In this document: positions 46,320-54,616 of the stretch, piece after piece
How the letters are laid out: each line of letters begins with the position of its first letter
How positions within the stretch are numbered: position 1 is the first letter of the stretch
DNA from: UBA1479 sp002706405
Lineage (GTDB): Bacteria; Pseudomonadota; Alphaproteobacteria; Rhodospirillales; Casp-alpha2
DNA: 64,000 nt
Direction of reading: 5' to 3'
Assembly (NCBI GenBank): GCA_963972255.1
Contig: CAXATO010000014.1
Coordinates: 1 to 64,000, forward strand
The notes under the pieces: model-generated
The model's database searches: none
What the model was told of the DNA's origin: nothing
Seen by the model: only the letters and a program-made list of their open reading frames with translations
Translations under genes and position numbers: made by a program

Positions 46320-46514
46320 TTAGAAGCATCCCAGGCCGTACAGGCTGTTCTGCACCACCTTGATCGCGTTGGCGTCCAGGCTTTTCGACAGCACGAAGGC
46401 CCCCGCGTCCCTCAGTTCGGGCGCGAAGATCAAAGCGGCCATGCCGACCAGGGCGGCGAGTGCGATCTGCCTGTGCATAGCCGCCATAATATGGTCGATC
46501 TTCGCGTGATCCAA
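46320..46514 (-). CDS. small hydrophobic protein, unknown function
   Basis: 64 residues, with one hydrophobic segment (IALAALVGMAALIFAPELRD) that could be a signal peptide or membrane anchor, followed by a short mixed tail ending GLGCF. There is no recognised family. Its position directly upstream of the oxygenase gene on the same strand suggests a real short gene, but an ATG a few codons later (MAAMHRQ) is an alternative start, and it could be spurious. Confidence 0.4.
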   Translation of the reverse strand: MDHAKIDHIMAAMHRQIALAALVGMAALIFAPELRDAGAFVLSKSLDANAIKVVQNSLYGLGCF

Positions 46515-46629
46515 GAAAAATGGCGTGACGGCACCATTCGCGCATGGTCACAGTTTCGCGAGACCGCATGGATATCCGGGCCCGGAATCCTATATGCTGA
46601 ACCACACCCGACTTTCGAGGATCATTGCC

Positions 46630-47286
46630 ATGTTCTCCCTGTTCAAGATGCCGAACAAATCCGAAATGCCGACCGCCGACCAGGCCCTGCCCGGCCGCGA
46701 TGCGCCGATCCCCACATCCGAATACCATTTCGTCACCGGCAACCGCATCAAGCCGCCGTTTCCCGACGGTATGGAAACCGCCGTGTTCGGCATGGGATGT
46801 TTCTGGGGGGCGGAGCGCATGTTCTGGAACACCCCGGGCGTCTGGGCGACGGCCGTCGGCTACGGCGCCGGGTTCACGCCCAATCCGACCTATCAGGAAG
46901 TCTGCACGGGCCAGACCGGCCATAACGAGATCCTGCTGGCCGTCTACGACACGGCCAAGGCGTCCTATGAGGACATGCTGAAGGTGTTCTGGGAAAACCA
47001 CGACCCGACCCAGGGTATGGGCCAGGGCAACGACCGGGGCACCCAATACCGGTCCGGCATCTACGTGCATTCCGAGGATCAGCGCCGCGCCGCCGAAGCG
47101 TCGCTCAAGGCCTATCAGAAGAAACTCACCGCGGCCGGCTATGGCACGATCACGACCGAGATCAAGGACGCCGGGCCGTTCTATTACGCCGAAGAAGCCC
47201 ATCAGCAGTATCTGGCCAAGAACCCCGGCGGGTACTGCGGTCTCGGCGGCACGGGGGTCGCCTGTCCCATCGGCCTGACGGCATGA
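46630..47286 (+). CDS. msrA: peptide-methionine (S)-S-oxide reductase MsrA
   Basis: 218-residue repair enzyme reducing methionine-S-sulfoxide. Catalytic Cys57 in FGMGCFWGAERMFW, the core GYGAGFTPNPTYQEVCTGQT, GHNEILLAVYD, and a resolving Cys near the C-terminus (YCGLGGTGVACPIG). The start at 46630 is preferred because GAGG is eight bases upstream; the frame is open for 35 codons further. It is followed by katG, so the region groups two oxidative-stress functions. Confidence 0.94.
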   Translation: MFSLFKMPNKSEMPTADQALPGRDAPIPTSEYHFVTGNRIKPPFPDGMETAVFGMGCFWGAERMFWNTPGVWATAVGYGAGFTPNPTYQEVCTGQTGHNEILLAVYDTAKASYEDMLKVFWENHDPTQGMGQGNDRGTQYRSGIYVHSEDQRRAAEASLKAYQKKLTAAGYGTITTEIKDAGPFYYAEEAHQQYLAKNPGGYCGLGGTGVACPIGLTA

Positions 47287-47340
47287 TACACTGACGATAT
47301 CTGACGGCTCATGATCGAGCCTGTCGATTAATTAAAAAAA

Positions 47341-47354
47341 TATAATCAATTATA
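47341..47354. promoter_or_regulatory. A/T-rich dyad upstream of katG
   Basis: TATAAT, two bases, ATTATA forms a perfect 14-base dyad within an A/T-rich stretch (about 47328-47358) that stands out from the GC-rich surroundings. It lies 219 bases upstream of katG. Two further palindromes, CATGCCGGCATG (47408-47419) and GATGCGGCCGCATC (47436-47449), lie closer. No known OxyR or Fur site could be matched with confidence. Confidence 0.35.
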
Positions 47355-47572
47355 CTGAATACACGCCTCTCGGTAACGTCACCAAACGCCTGACGTTGCC
47401 GGTTGAACATGCCGGCATGCTGATGGCGGCGGCCCGATGCGGCCGCATCTACGGGAGAAGACGGCGGACTTGGGTAATTTTTTACAACTCTTAGACGCAA
47501 ATTAAACTCGTCTCGGCTTTTCCCTCCGAACGCGCGTTTTTCAACAACCGACGATGTAACTGGAGGACCCCA

Positions 47573-49723
47573 ATGGCCGAATCGAAATGCCCCGTCATGC
47601 ACGGCGGAAACACGTCTCATGGCGCATCCATGGAATGGTGGCCCGAATCACTCAACCTGGAAATTCTGGCGCAGCACGATCGCAAGACAAACCCGCTGGG
47701 CGCGGACTTCAACTACCGCGACGCGGTCAAGACGCTCGACTTCGCGGCGTTGAAAAAAGACATGCAGGCCCTGATGACGGACAGCCAGGAATGGTGGCCG
47801 GCCGACTGGGGCCACTACGGCGGCCTGATGATCCGCATGTCCTGGCATGCCGCGGGATCGTACCGCACGGCCGACGGGCGCGGCGGCGGCGGCACCGGCA
47901 ACCAGCGTTTCGCGCCGCTCAACTCCTGGCCGGACAACGTCAGCCTGGATAAGGCGCGGCGCCTGTTGTGGCCGATCAAGAAGAAATACGGCAACAAGAT
48001 CAGCTGGGCCGACCTGATCATTCTGGCCGGCACGGTCGCCTACGAAACCATGGGACTCAAGACCTTCGGGTTCGGCTTCGGGCGCGAGGACATCTGGCAC
48101 CCGGAACTGGATATCTACTGGGGTGCGGAGAAAGAGTGGCTCGGCAAGGACCGTTACGAAGACGCCGGCGACGAAACCTCCCTCGAAAATCCGCTCGCCG
48201 CGGTGCAGATGGGCCTGATCTACGTCAACCCGGAAGGCGTCGACGGCAAGCCGGACCCGATGAAAACGGCGGAAGCCGTCCGCGTGACCTTTGACCGCAT
48301 GGCCATGAACGACGAGGAAACCGCTGCGCTGACCGCCGGCGGCCACACCGTCGGCAAAACCCACGGCAACGGCGATGCCGGTGCGTTGGGACCGGACCCG
48401 GAAGCCGCCGACGTCGACCAGCAGGGGTTCGGCTGGGCCAACCCGAACATGGACGGCAAGGCCGCCAATGCGGTGACCTCCGGACTCGAGGGCGCCTGGA
48501 CGACCGAGCCGACCAAGTTCGACATGGGCTTCTTTGACCTGCTGTTCGGGTACGAGTGGGAATTGAAGAAAAGCCCGGCCGGCGCCTATCAGTGGGAGCC
48601 CATCGACATCAAGGAAGAAGACAAGCCGGTCGACGCGACCGACCCTTCGATCCGCCACAACCCGATCATGACCGATGCCGACATGGCCATGAAGGTGGAC
48701 CCGATCTACAACGCGATCTGCAAGAAGTTCATCGCCGATCCGGCGTACTTCAAGGAAACCTTCGCCCGGGCCTGGTTCAAGTTGACGCACCGCGACATGG
48801 GACCGAAGGCCCGTTACATCGGCCCCGACGTGCCGAACGAGGACCTGCTCTGGCAGGACCCGGTTCCCGCCGGTTCCGCAAGCTATGACGTCGATGCGGC
48901 CAAGTCGAAGATCGCCGCCAGCGGTCTGACCGTCGCCGAGATGGTCGCCACCGCCTGGGACAGTGCCCGCACCTATCGTGGCTCCGACATGCGGGGCGGG
49001 GCCAATGGTGCCCGCATCCGCCTGGCCCCCATGAAGGATTGGGACGGCAACGAGCCGGCACGCCTGGCCAAGGTTCTGGGCGTGTTGGAATCCATCGCCG
49101 CGGAGGTCGGCGCCAGTGTCGCCGATATGATCGTCCTGGCCGGCAATGTCGGGGTCGAACAGGCCGCCAAGGCCGCGGGCGTCGAGGTGACGGTGCCCTT
49201 CGCGCCGGGCCGCGGCGATGCGTCGGCGGCGGATACCGACGGCGACTCCTTCGACGTCATGGAGACGATCCACGACGGCTACCGCAACTACCTGCAAAAG
49301 GACTACGCCGTCAAACCGGAAGAGCTGATGTTGGACCGCACCCAACTCATGGGCCTCACCGCCCCGGAGATGGTCGTCCTGGTCGGCGGCATGCGGGTCA
49401 TGGGCACCAACCATGGCGGCACCAAGCACGGCGTCCTCACCGACAACGAAGGGGCGTTGAGCACCGACTTCTTCGTCAACCTGTGCGACATGGCCTACAC
49501 CTGGAAACAGGCGGGCAAGGATGTCTATGAGATCCGCGACCGCAAAACCGGCACGGTCAAATGGACGGCGACCCGCATGGACCTCGTGTTCGGGTCCAAC
49601 TCGATCCTGCGGGCCTATGCCGAAGTCTATGCCCAGGACGACAACAAGAAGAAGTTCGTCGACGACTTCGTCGCCGCCTGGACCAAGGTGATGAACGCGG
49701 ACCGCTTCGACCTCGCCGCCTGA
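47573..49723 (+). CDS. katG: catalase-peroxidase KatG
   Basis: 716-residue bifunctional heme enzyme removing hydrogen peroxide. The active-site triad is Arg88, Trp91 and His92 in RMSWHAAGSYR; the proximal heme His258 is in GGHTVGKTHG. The covalent Trp-Tyr-Met adduct needed for catalase activity can form from Trp91, Tyr217 (MGLIYVNPEG) and Met243. A C-terminal pseudo-peroxidase domain follows. The ribosome site is TGGAGGACC. It is monocistronic, ending at a strong terminator. Confidence 0.98.
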   Translation: MAESKCPVMHGGNTSHGASMEWWPESLNLEILAQHDRKTNPLGADFNYRDAVKTLDFAALKKDMQALMTDSQEWWPADWGHYGGLMIRMSWHAAGSYRTADGRGGGGTGNQRFAPLNSWPDNVSLDKARRLLWPIKKKYGNKISWADLIILAGTVAYETMGLKTFGFGFGREDIWHPELDIYWGAEKEWLGKDRYEDAGDETSLENPLAAVQMGLIYVNPEGVDGKPDPMKTAEAVRVTFDRMAMNDEETAALTAGGHTVGKTHGNGDAGALGPDPEAADVDQQGFGWANPNMDGKAANAVTSGLEGAWTTEPTKFDMGFFDLLFGYEWELKKSPAGAYQWEPIDIKEEDKPVDATDPSIRHNPIMTDADMAMKVDPIYNAICKKFIADPAYFKETFARAWFKLTHRDMGPKARYIGPDVPNEDLLWQDPVPAGSASYDVDAAKSKIAASGLTVAEMVATAWDSARTYRGSDMRGGANGARIRLAPMKDWDGNEPARLAKVLGVLESIAAEVGASVADMIVLAGNVGVEQAAKAAGVEVTVPFAPGRGDASAADTDGDSFDVMETIHDGYRNYLQKDYAVKPEELMLDRTQLMGLTAPEMVVLVGGMRVMGTNHGGTKHGVLTDNEGALSTDFFVNLCDMAYTWKQAGKDVYEIRDRKTGTVKWTATRMDLVFGSNSILRAYAEVYAQDDNKKKFVDDFVAAWTKVMNADRFDLAA

Positions 49724-49752
49724 ACCGGCGCCGAACAACAGCCTTAAAGACA

Positions 49753-49789
49753 ACGGGCGGGTCCCACGGGGGCCCGCCCGTTCGTTTTT
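49753..49789 (+). terminator. rho-independent terminator of katG
   Basis: GC-rich inverted repeat, ACGGGCGGG(T)CCC with GGGCCCGCCCGT, one bulged base and a 4-base loop, followed by TTCGTTTTT. It lies 29 bases after the katG stop. Confidence 0.9.
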
Positions 49790-49968
49790 ATGTGATCAGT
49801 GCCCAATGCCCCGGACCGACCGCCCGAAGCGGCCTGCCCTGGCGCTGCCCGGGCCGTCTATATCTCAAGTCTAGGGTGTGTGTTCCGTCACTTTTTCTAA
49901 GGATACCCTATATTATTTTGGAATCGAAATAATAAACGCGAAGACGCGATGAGGAAAGGAACACAGCC

Positions 49969-50244
49969 ATGACAAATCTGTTGATCTCGGACGACAACCC
50001 CAACGGCGCCAAGCTGGAGGATGTTCTCCGCATTCTGCGCAAGGATATCATCGCGCGCTGCCACCTCTCCGTTGCCGTCCACGACAAGGACACGGAAAAG
50101 GTCGTCGCCAACAACATGCGCATCCTTAACCTGCTGACCGAATGCATCGACCTGGCCGAGTCTTCGACGGATATTCTGGTTCAGGCCTATGGGGTCGAAC
50201 AGGCCGCCAAGGGCATTGCCCGACGCCCGGATGATGCTGCTTAA
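49969..50244 (+). CDS. small conserved helical protein, unknown function
   Basis: 91 residues after a GAGGAAAGGA ribosome site. The content is helical: LEDVLRILRKDIIARCHLSV, then VVANNMRILNLLTECIDLAE and SSTDILVQAYG. This NN-x-x-IL-x-LL-x-E-x-I-x-LAE-x-ST pattern is common in small alphaproteobacterial proteins, but no function is known to me. It has no signal or membrane segment. It converges with the Lin0512 pair. Confidence 0.75.
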   Translation: MTNLLISDDNPNGAKLEDVLRILRKDIIARCHLSVAVHDKDTEKVVANNMRILNLLTECIDLAESSTDILVQAYGVEQAAKGIARRPDDAA

Positions 50245-50286
50245 ACGCGTGTTGAGGATGGACGACGTCGCTGCGCGGGAGGCCGT

Positions 50287-50652
50287 TTAAGACGCTTTGT
50301 AGCGCGACATATCGGCAAAGGCCGCGACGGCGGCGCTGGCTATGATCGTTTCATACCCCCGCTCCGGGTAAGGAACGTTCAAGCCGCCTTTGACGACCCG
50401 GACCGACGCACTGCCGTGCGGCAGCATGGCCTTCACCGCTTCCGTATCGACCGCCGACGGGTCCTGGACGCCGATCGTCACCTCGACCGTCATGTCCGTA
50501 TCCGGGTCTCGTCCCAGTTCGCGCATGAACGACAGGCTCGAGTGATGGATGGCGTCGTCGACGGCGCGGCAGGCAGCTTTCGTATAATTGCCCCCGCGCA
50601 GAGAAACGCCGGAGCCCATTTCCAAAATCACGCGATCCAGTTTCTTGCTCAT
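50287..50652 (-). CDS. Lin0512-family protein, second copy
   Basis: 121 residues starting at the ATG at 50652, which overlaps the stop of the preceding paralogue by ATGA. The family pattern is VILEMGSGVSLRGGNYTKAA, CRAVDDAIHHSSLSF, TVEVTIGVQDPSAVDTEAVK, then the VxGGL block. It shares about the whole length with its neighbour but is diverged. The family is predicted to form oligomeric rings; function unknown. The pair may form a heteromer. Confidence 0.85.
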   Translation of the reverse strand: MSKKLDRVILEMGSGVSLRGGNYTKAACRAVDDAIHHSSLSFMRELGRDPDTDMTVEVTIGVQDPSAVDTEAVKAMLPHGSASVRVVKGGLNVPYPERGYETIIASAAVAAFADMSRYKAS

Positions 50653-51014
50653 TGGGCGTCTCCCAGAACGTCGTCCGGAACATCCATGCGGACCACGACC
50701 GCCGCATGGGCGAGCAAGGTCGAATCCGTGCCGTCCGGTGTCGTGATTTCCAAGCCACCTTCTTCGCAGGTCACGGTGATCTGACCGTAGGGGAACACGG
50801 CCGCGACGGCCGCCTTGTCGATGGTCTCGGGTCGGGGTGCACCGATGGTCACCTCGATGACCATGTTGTCGCGCGGCTGCCCAAGGGCATCGGCGATCTG
50901 CAGGAAATTCCGCCACAGCGCGTCCCGCACGGCCCGTTCGGCGGCCTTGGTACTGTCCCCGCCGTGGATATCGGTGCCCTGCCCCATTTGCAGAACCATG
51001 CGTTTCAAGCTCAC
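50649..51014 (-). CDS. Lin0512-family protein, first copy
   Basis: 121 residues of the same family: MVLQMGQGTDIHGGDSTKAA, ERAVRDALWRNFL, VIEVTIGAPRPETIDKAAVA, then CEEGGLEITTPDG. The start is GTG at 51014 with GGGAG nine bases upstream; a later ATG (codon 6) is unlikely as it would cut the first conserved strand. It overlaps the second copy by four bases, so equal expression is likely. It lies 32 bases downstream of tRNA-Arg on the same strand. Confidence 0.85.
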   Translation of the reverse strand: MSLKRMVLQMGQGTDIHGGDSTKAAERAVRDALWRNFLQIADALGQPRDNMVIEVTIGAPRPETIDKAAVAAVFPYGQITVTCEEGGLEITTPDGTDSTLLAHAAVVVRMDVPDDVLGDAQ

Positions 51015-51046
51015 CGCGGCCCACTCCCTTAAGTCATTGAAATAAC

Positions 51047-51123
51047 TGGCGACCCCGGCAGGACTCGAACCTGCAACCTGCTGCTTAGAAGGCAGCTGCT
51101 CTATCCAGTTGAGCTACGGAGTC
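51047..51123 (-). tRNA. tRNA-Arg (anticodon TCT)
   Basis: Read on the minus strand: acceptor GACTCCG/CGGGGTC with one G-T pair, D-arm AGCTCAACTGGATAGAGC, anticodon stem GCTGC/GCAGC with loop CTTCTAA giving TCT, T-loop GGTTCGAGTCC, discriminator G and encoded CCA at 51049-51047. The 77-nt length is normal. Confidence 0.97.
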
Positions 51124-51167
51124 TCCGGCGGACGTGGCGCCGGTCAGACGGCCCGGCGCAGCCCCAT

Positions 51168-51476
51168 TTAGTGCGTCCAGACGCCGACCTTGTCGAAGGC
51201 GAAGTTGTCGGAATAGCTCTTCGGCTTGATGCGACGGGTATGGGGCTCGATCACCTTGTAGATCAGGCCGTTCTTCTTCGCGTACTCGACGGCTTCTTCC
51301 TTGCTGTCGAACTTGAGCCGCAGCTGGCCGCGGGTATCGCCCGAACCGATCCAGCCCATCAGGGGATCGGCAACGCGGGGTTCCGCAGGCTCGTATTCCA
51401 AAATCCAGCGTCGGGATTTGCCCCGGCCGGACTGCATGGCGTTCTTCGCCGGCTGAAAAATGCGCGCTTCGCTCAT
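51168..51476 (-). CDS. NDUFS4-like NADH dehydrogenase accessory subunit
   Basis: 102 residues of the ETC complex I NDUFS4/NDUFA4-type family found in alphaproteobacteria and mitochondria. Core blocks: SRRWILEYEPAEPRVADPLM, GWIGSGDTRGQLRLKFDSKE and the C-terminal FAFDKVGVWTH. It is a peripheral complex I protein that stabilises the NADH-oxidising arm. It stands away from the nuo operon, between tRNA-Arg and tRNA-Pro. Confidence 0.92.
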   Translation of the reverse strand: MSEARIFQPAKNAMQSGRGKSRRWILEYEPAEPRVADPLMGWIGSGDTRGQLRLKFDSKEEAVEYAKKNGLIYKVIEPHTRRIKPKSYSDNFAFDKVGVWTH

Positions 51477-51606
51477 CTTCCTAATATCCCATCATGCGGT
51501 GATCGATCGTCACGATCTTATGGTCTTCTATGGGGGCAACGGGCCATCGCGTCAACGGTCACTTGGTCCGACCGGCAAGACGGGGCCCGGTGCCCGGTCT
51601 GGTGGC

Positions 51607-51683
51607 TGGTCGGGGCGACTGGATTCGAACCAGCGACATCGTGCTCCCAAAGCACGCACTCTACCAGGCTGAGCTACGCCCCG
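51607..51683 (-). tRNA. tRNA-Pro (anticodon TGG)
   Basis: Read on the minus strand: acceptor CGGGGCG/CGCCCCG, D-arm AGCTCAGCCTGGTAGAGT, anticodon stem CGTGC/GCACG with loop TTTGGGA giving TGG, T-loop GGTTCGAATCC, discriminator A and encoded CCA at 51609-51607. The 77-nt length is normal. Confidence 0.97.
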
Positions 51684-51730
51684 ACGCGGGGGAAACCTAT
51701 GATTTAAGCCTGCCCAAGGCAAGCGCGCGG

Positions 51731-52237
51731 TTAGCGGAAGATGGCGTGGTCGACCCGGTCGCCGACGCGGATGCCGAGCCGCGCCACCGTACCGGCGGCA
51801 ACCTCGAGCACGGCGCGGTTGCGATCCGGCGCCTCGATGATCTCCAGCGATTGCGGCGTCGTGCGTTCGCGGATGAACCCGATGCGCCCGTCCGCCCCGA
51901 TGAACAGCATGTCGAGAGGAATGAAGGTGTTCCGCATCCACATGGAAATATAGATCTCGCGCCCGAAGTCGAACAGCATCCCCCGGTCCGGGTCCAACGC
52001 GCGGCGGTACATCAGGCCGAGGGCCCGCTGCGCGTCATCGAGCGCCATCTCCACCTTGAACGGATGGGCGCCGCTTGCCGTGTGCACGACCACACTGGAT
52101 TCGGCGAAACGAACGGCCGGGGCGTCCGCCTGCAGGGCCGGGCCGCCCAAAACGATCCAAATCACCGCCATCGCACCGGCGTACCGCAGGGCCCTGCGGC
52201 ATATTTTTTTCCACGATCTGAAAATTTCGTCGATCAT
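51731..52237 (-). CDS. DUF192-family exported protein
   Basis: 168 residues. After a hydrophobic N-terminal segment (ALRYAGAMAVIWIVLGGPAL), probably a signal peptide, comes the DUF192 domain: FKVEMALDDAQRALGLMYRR, MLFDFGREIYISMWMRNTFI and PLDMLFIGADGRIGFI. The family is common in proteobacteria and archaea and has no established function. It starts near the divergent Mrp operon, across about 220 bases. Confidence 0.85.
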   Translation of the reverse strand: MIDEIFRSWKKICRRALRYAGAMAVIWIVLGGPALQADAPAVRFAESSVVVHTASGAHPFKVEMALDDAQRALGLMYRRALDPDRGMLFDFGREIYISMWMRNTFIPLDMLFIGADGRIGFIRERTTPQSLEIIEAPDRNRAVLEVAAGTVARLGIRVGDRVDHAIFR

Positions 52238-52457
52238 TTCCCGCCCCCCTCACCTATTTATATTGGAGCTTCGATTGGAATTCGGGCGCCTCTGGCATAC
52301 CGGTGCGAACGTCCTTGTTATTCCATGAAATTATGCCCATTTTGTTGCCACGTCGATGGGTTTGGGTGGTATACCTGAGCCTCGGATGTAGATGCTTTCG
52401 GTGCCGTCGTCCAACGATGCGGCAATACGGAATTGGGGAAAACGGGGGAACGTTCCA

Positions 52458-52946
52458 GTGCTCCATACGATCAGCCTTAGCATCGGCTTGGCGGCGTTGT
52501 GGTGGCTGCTGTCCGGCTACACCATTCCCCTGATCCTGGCCTTCGGCGCCGGCTCCGTAGCACTGGTCGTCTACATCGCCCATCGCATGGACGTGGTCGA
52601 CCATGAAGGCCATCCCATCCAGGTGACCTGGCGCTGGCTGACCTACCTGCCCTGGCTGGGCAAGGAAATCGTCATGGCCAACATCGACGTGGTCAAGGCG
52701 GTGCTGTCGCCCAAGGGCCGGGTCCATACCTCCGTGCTGCGCACCAAGGCGACGCAGAAGACCGAACTGGGCCACGTCATCTACGCCAATTCCATCACCC
52801 TGACCCCCGGCACGGTGACCCTTGCCGTCGAAGACGGGGTGATGATCGTCCACGCGCTGACGCGGGGTGCGGCCGACGGGCTGAAGTCCGGCGAGATGGA
52901 CCGCCGCTGCACGGCGGTCGAGGGTGCGCCCGGAGAGGATCGCTAG
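52458..52946 (+). CDS. mrpE: Mrp-type Na+/H+ antiporter subunit E
   Basis: 162-residue small membrane subunit with two N-terminal helices (LSIGLAALWWLLSGYTIPLI) and the MrpE block WRWLTYLPWLGKEIVMANID, then YANSITLTPGTVTLAVEDGV. I choose the GTG at 52458 because GGGGGAA lies seven bases upstream and VLHTISL fits the family N-terminus; the frame extends 22 codons to an ATG. First gene of a ten-gene operon. Its end lies 4 bases before mrpF. Confidence 0.87.
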   Translation: MLHTISLSIGLAALWWLLSGYTIPLILAFGAGSVALVVYIAHRMDVVDHEGHPIQVTWRWLTYLPWLGKEIVMANIDVVKAVLSPKGRVHTSVLRTKATQKTELGHVIYANSITLTPGTVTLAVEDGVMIVHALTRGAADGLKSGEMDRRCTAVEGAPGEDR

Positions 52947-52950
52947 AACC

Positions 52951-53247
52951 ATGAGCTTCGCCGCCGCCGCCCTCGCCGTTCTGGTCACCATGGTTCTGGT
53001 CCTGGTGCGCGCCCTGAAGGGGCCGACCGTGTTCGACCGAATTCTGGCCGTGAACGCCTTCGGCACCCTGACGGTGCTCCTGATTTCAGTGGTCGGCTTC
53101 CTGCAGGGACGGCCGGAATTTCTCGACCTGGCGCTGGTCTATGCCCTGATCAACTTCATCGGCACCATCGCCGTGACCAAGTTCATCAAGTTCCGGGACA
53201 TGGGCCATGGCCAGGAAGCCAGCGGCCCTGACGCGGGGGATATCTGA
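52951..53247 (+). CDS. mrpF: Mrp-type antiporter subunit F
   Basis: 98 residues with three helices; the MrpF block VRALKGPTVFDRILAVNAFG and the helix FLDLALVYALINFIGTIAVT are clear. The ATG before SFAAAA is chosen because the gene then follows mrpE by four bases; the frame extends nine codons into mrpE. Order E-F-G matches other mrp operons. Confidence 0.92.
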   Translation: MSFAAAALAVLVTMVLVLVRALKGPTVFDRILAVNAFGTLTVLLISVVGFLQGRPEFLDLALVYALINFIGTIAVTKFIKFRDMGHGQEASGPDAGDI

Positions 53248-53249
53248 CC

Positions 53250-53606
53250 ATGGCGCTGCCCATCGATCCCATCATCTTCGACATCCTGACCTGGCTGTTC
53301 ATTTTGCCCGGCGCGGTGCTGTTGATCATCGGCGGCATCGGCATGATCACCATGCCCGACGTGTTCGCGCGCATGCATCCGGCGGGGGTCATCGACACCC
53401 TGGGCTGTGAGCTGATTCTGGTCGGCCTGATGTTCCAAGCCGGGCTGTCCATCGTGACGATCAAGCTGGCCTTGATCCTTGCCTTCATCTTCTTCACCAG
53501 CCCGACCGCGACCCACGCGCTCGCCCGCGCCTGCCTCAATTCCGGGGTCACGCCGAAGGTCGACGAGGAAAAGAGCGCGGCCCTTAGCCGGGGAGGCCGA
53601 CCATAG
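53250..53606 (+). CDS. mrpG: Mrp-type antiporter subunit G
   Basis: 118 residues with three helices. The family block GGIGMITMPDVFARMHPAGV and FTSPTATHALARACL are present. It begins two bases after mrpF. The last codons overlap the putative non-ATG start of the next gene. Confidence 0.92.
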   Translation: MALPIDPIIFDILTWLFILPGAVLLIIGGIGMITMPDVFARMHPAGVIDTLGCELILVGLMFQAGLSIVTIKLALILAFIFFTSPTATHALARACLNSGVTPKVDEEKSAALSRGGRP

Positions 53607-53629
53607 AAAACGTCATCATCATCGTCCTG

Positions 53630-54190
53630 ATGCTTATGATGGGGGCCGTGGGCCTGGCCATCGCGCGCATCCGTGACCTGTTCGCCGTGTCCATGCTGTC
53701 GGGCATCTTCTCGTTGATCGGTGCCGCCGCTTACGTGGTGCTGGACGCCGTCGACGTCGCCTTCACCGAAGCCGCCGTGGGGGCCGGAATTTCCACCGTC
53801 CTGATGCTGGGCACCCTGGCCTTGACCACGCGCAAGGAAAAGATGGGCGGCGGCAAAAGCAAGAGCACGGCCGCGTTTCTCGTCGTCGCCGTGACCGGCG
53901 CCGTGCTGGTCTACGGCACCTTCGACATGCCCCGCTACGGCGACAAGATCGCCGCCATCCATCACCACGTCGTGCCCCGCTACATCGAGAAATCGGGCGA
54001 AGAAGTGGGCATGCCCAACATCGTCACCAGCGTGCTGGCCAGCTACCGCGGCTACGACACGCTGGGCGAGGTCTTCGTCATCTTCACCGCCGCCACGGGC
54101 GTGCTCGCCATCCTGGGCCGCGCACGCCGGCGACGCGAAGACGAGGAAGCGGATGAAGGCCGTTCCGGCACGAAGGAGATCGCATCATGA
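53630..54190 (+). CDS. Mrp/Mbh-type subunit: MrpA C-terminal (DUF4040) plus MbhE-like domain
   Basis: Corresponds to the C-terminal part of MrpA carried as a separate protein. N-terminal helices contain ARIRDLFAVSMLSGIFSLIG and DAVDVAFTEAAVGAGISTVL; a second part has two more helices and a soluble loop with HHHVVPRYIEKSGEEV. The first ATG is at 53630 (186 codons). However, the family start should be nine codons earlier, where an in-frame ATA at 53603 lies six bases after GGGGAGG and overlaps the mrpG stop as ATAG. ATA initiation or a mutated ATG is possible. It ends with an ATGA overlap into the next gene. Confidence 0.83.
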   Translation: MLMMGAVGLAIARIRDLFAVSMLSGIFSLIGAAAYVVLDAVDVAFTEAAVGAGISTVLMLGTLALTTRKEKMGGGKSKSTAAFLVVAVTGAVLVYGTFDMPRYGDKIAAIHHHVVPRYIEKSGEEVGMPNIVTSVLASYRGYDTLGEVFVIFTAATGVLAILGRARRRREDEEADEGRSGTKEIAS

Positions 54191-54612
54191 TGCACCGCAA
54201 GGTCGTTCTCCGCGTCGTTTCCAAGTTCCTCATTCCGCCGATCCTTCTGTTCGCGCTGTACGTTCAGTTCCATGGCGACTTCGGCCCCGGCGGCGGGTTT
54301 CAGGCGGGGGTGATTTTCGGCTCGGGCTTCATCCTCTACGCCATCCTGTTCGGCGTCGACATGGCGAAGCGCGTGCTGCCGCCCTGGTCGACACGGCTGC
54401 TTCTGGTCGTCGGCGTCCTGACCTACGGCCTGACCGGGGTCGCGGGATTGCTCCTGGGCGGCAATTACCTGGACTACAACGTCCTGGCCCACGACCCGCT
54501 GCACGGACAGCACTACGGTATCCTGATCGTTGAGTTGGGCGTGGGCATCACCGTCGCCGCGGCCATGATCACGATCTTCAACGTATTCGCCGGCCAGACG
54601 GGCGGGGACTGA
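54187..54612 (+). CDS. mrpB: Mrp-type antiporter subunit B (MnhB domain)
   Basis: 141 residues with four helices. The MnhB signature GDFGPGGGFQAGVIFGSGFI is intact, preceded by KFLIPPILLFALYVQFHG. It overlaps the previous gene by ATGA. In standard operons MrpB follows MrpA; here it follows only the MrpA C-terminal-like protein. Confidence 0.92.
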   Translation: MMHRKVVLRVVSKFLIPPILLFALYVQFHGDFGPGGGFQAGVIFGSGFILYAILFGVDMAKRVLPPWSTRLLLVVGVLTYGLTGVAGLLLGGNYLDYNVLAHDPLHGQHYGILIVELGVGITVAAAMITIFNVFAGQTGGD

Positions 54613-54616
54613 GGCC

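Noticed and set aside
47648..49753. 701-codon frame opposite katG
   Set aside because: Antisense shadow of katG with no recognisable domain and no ribosome site.
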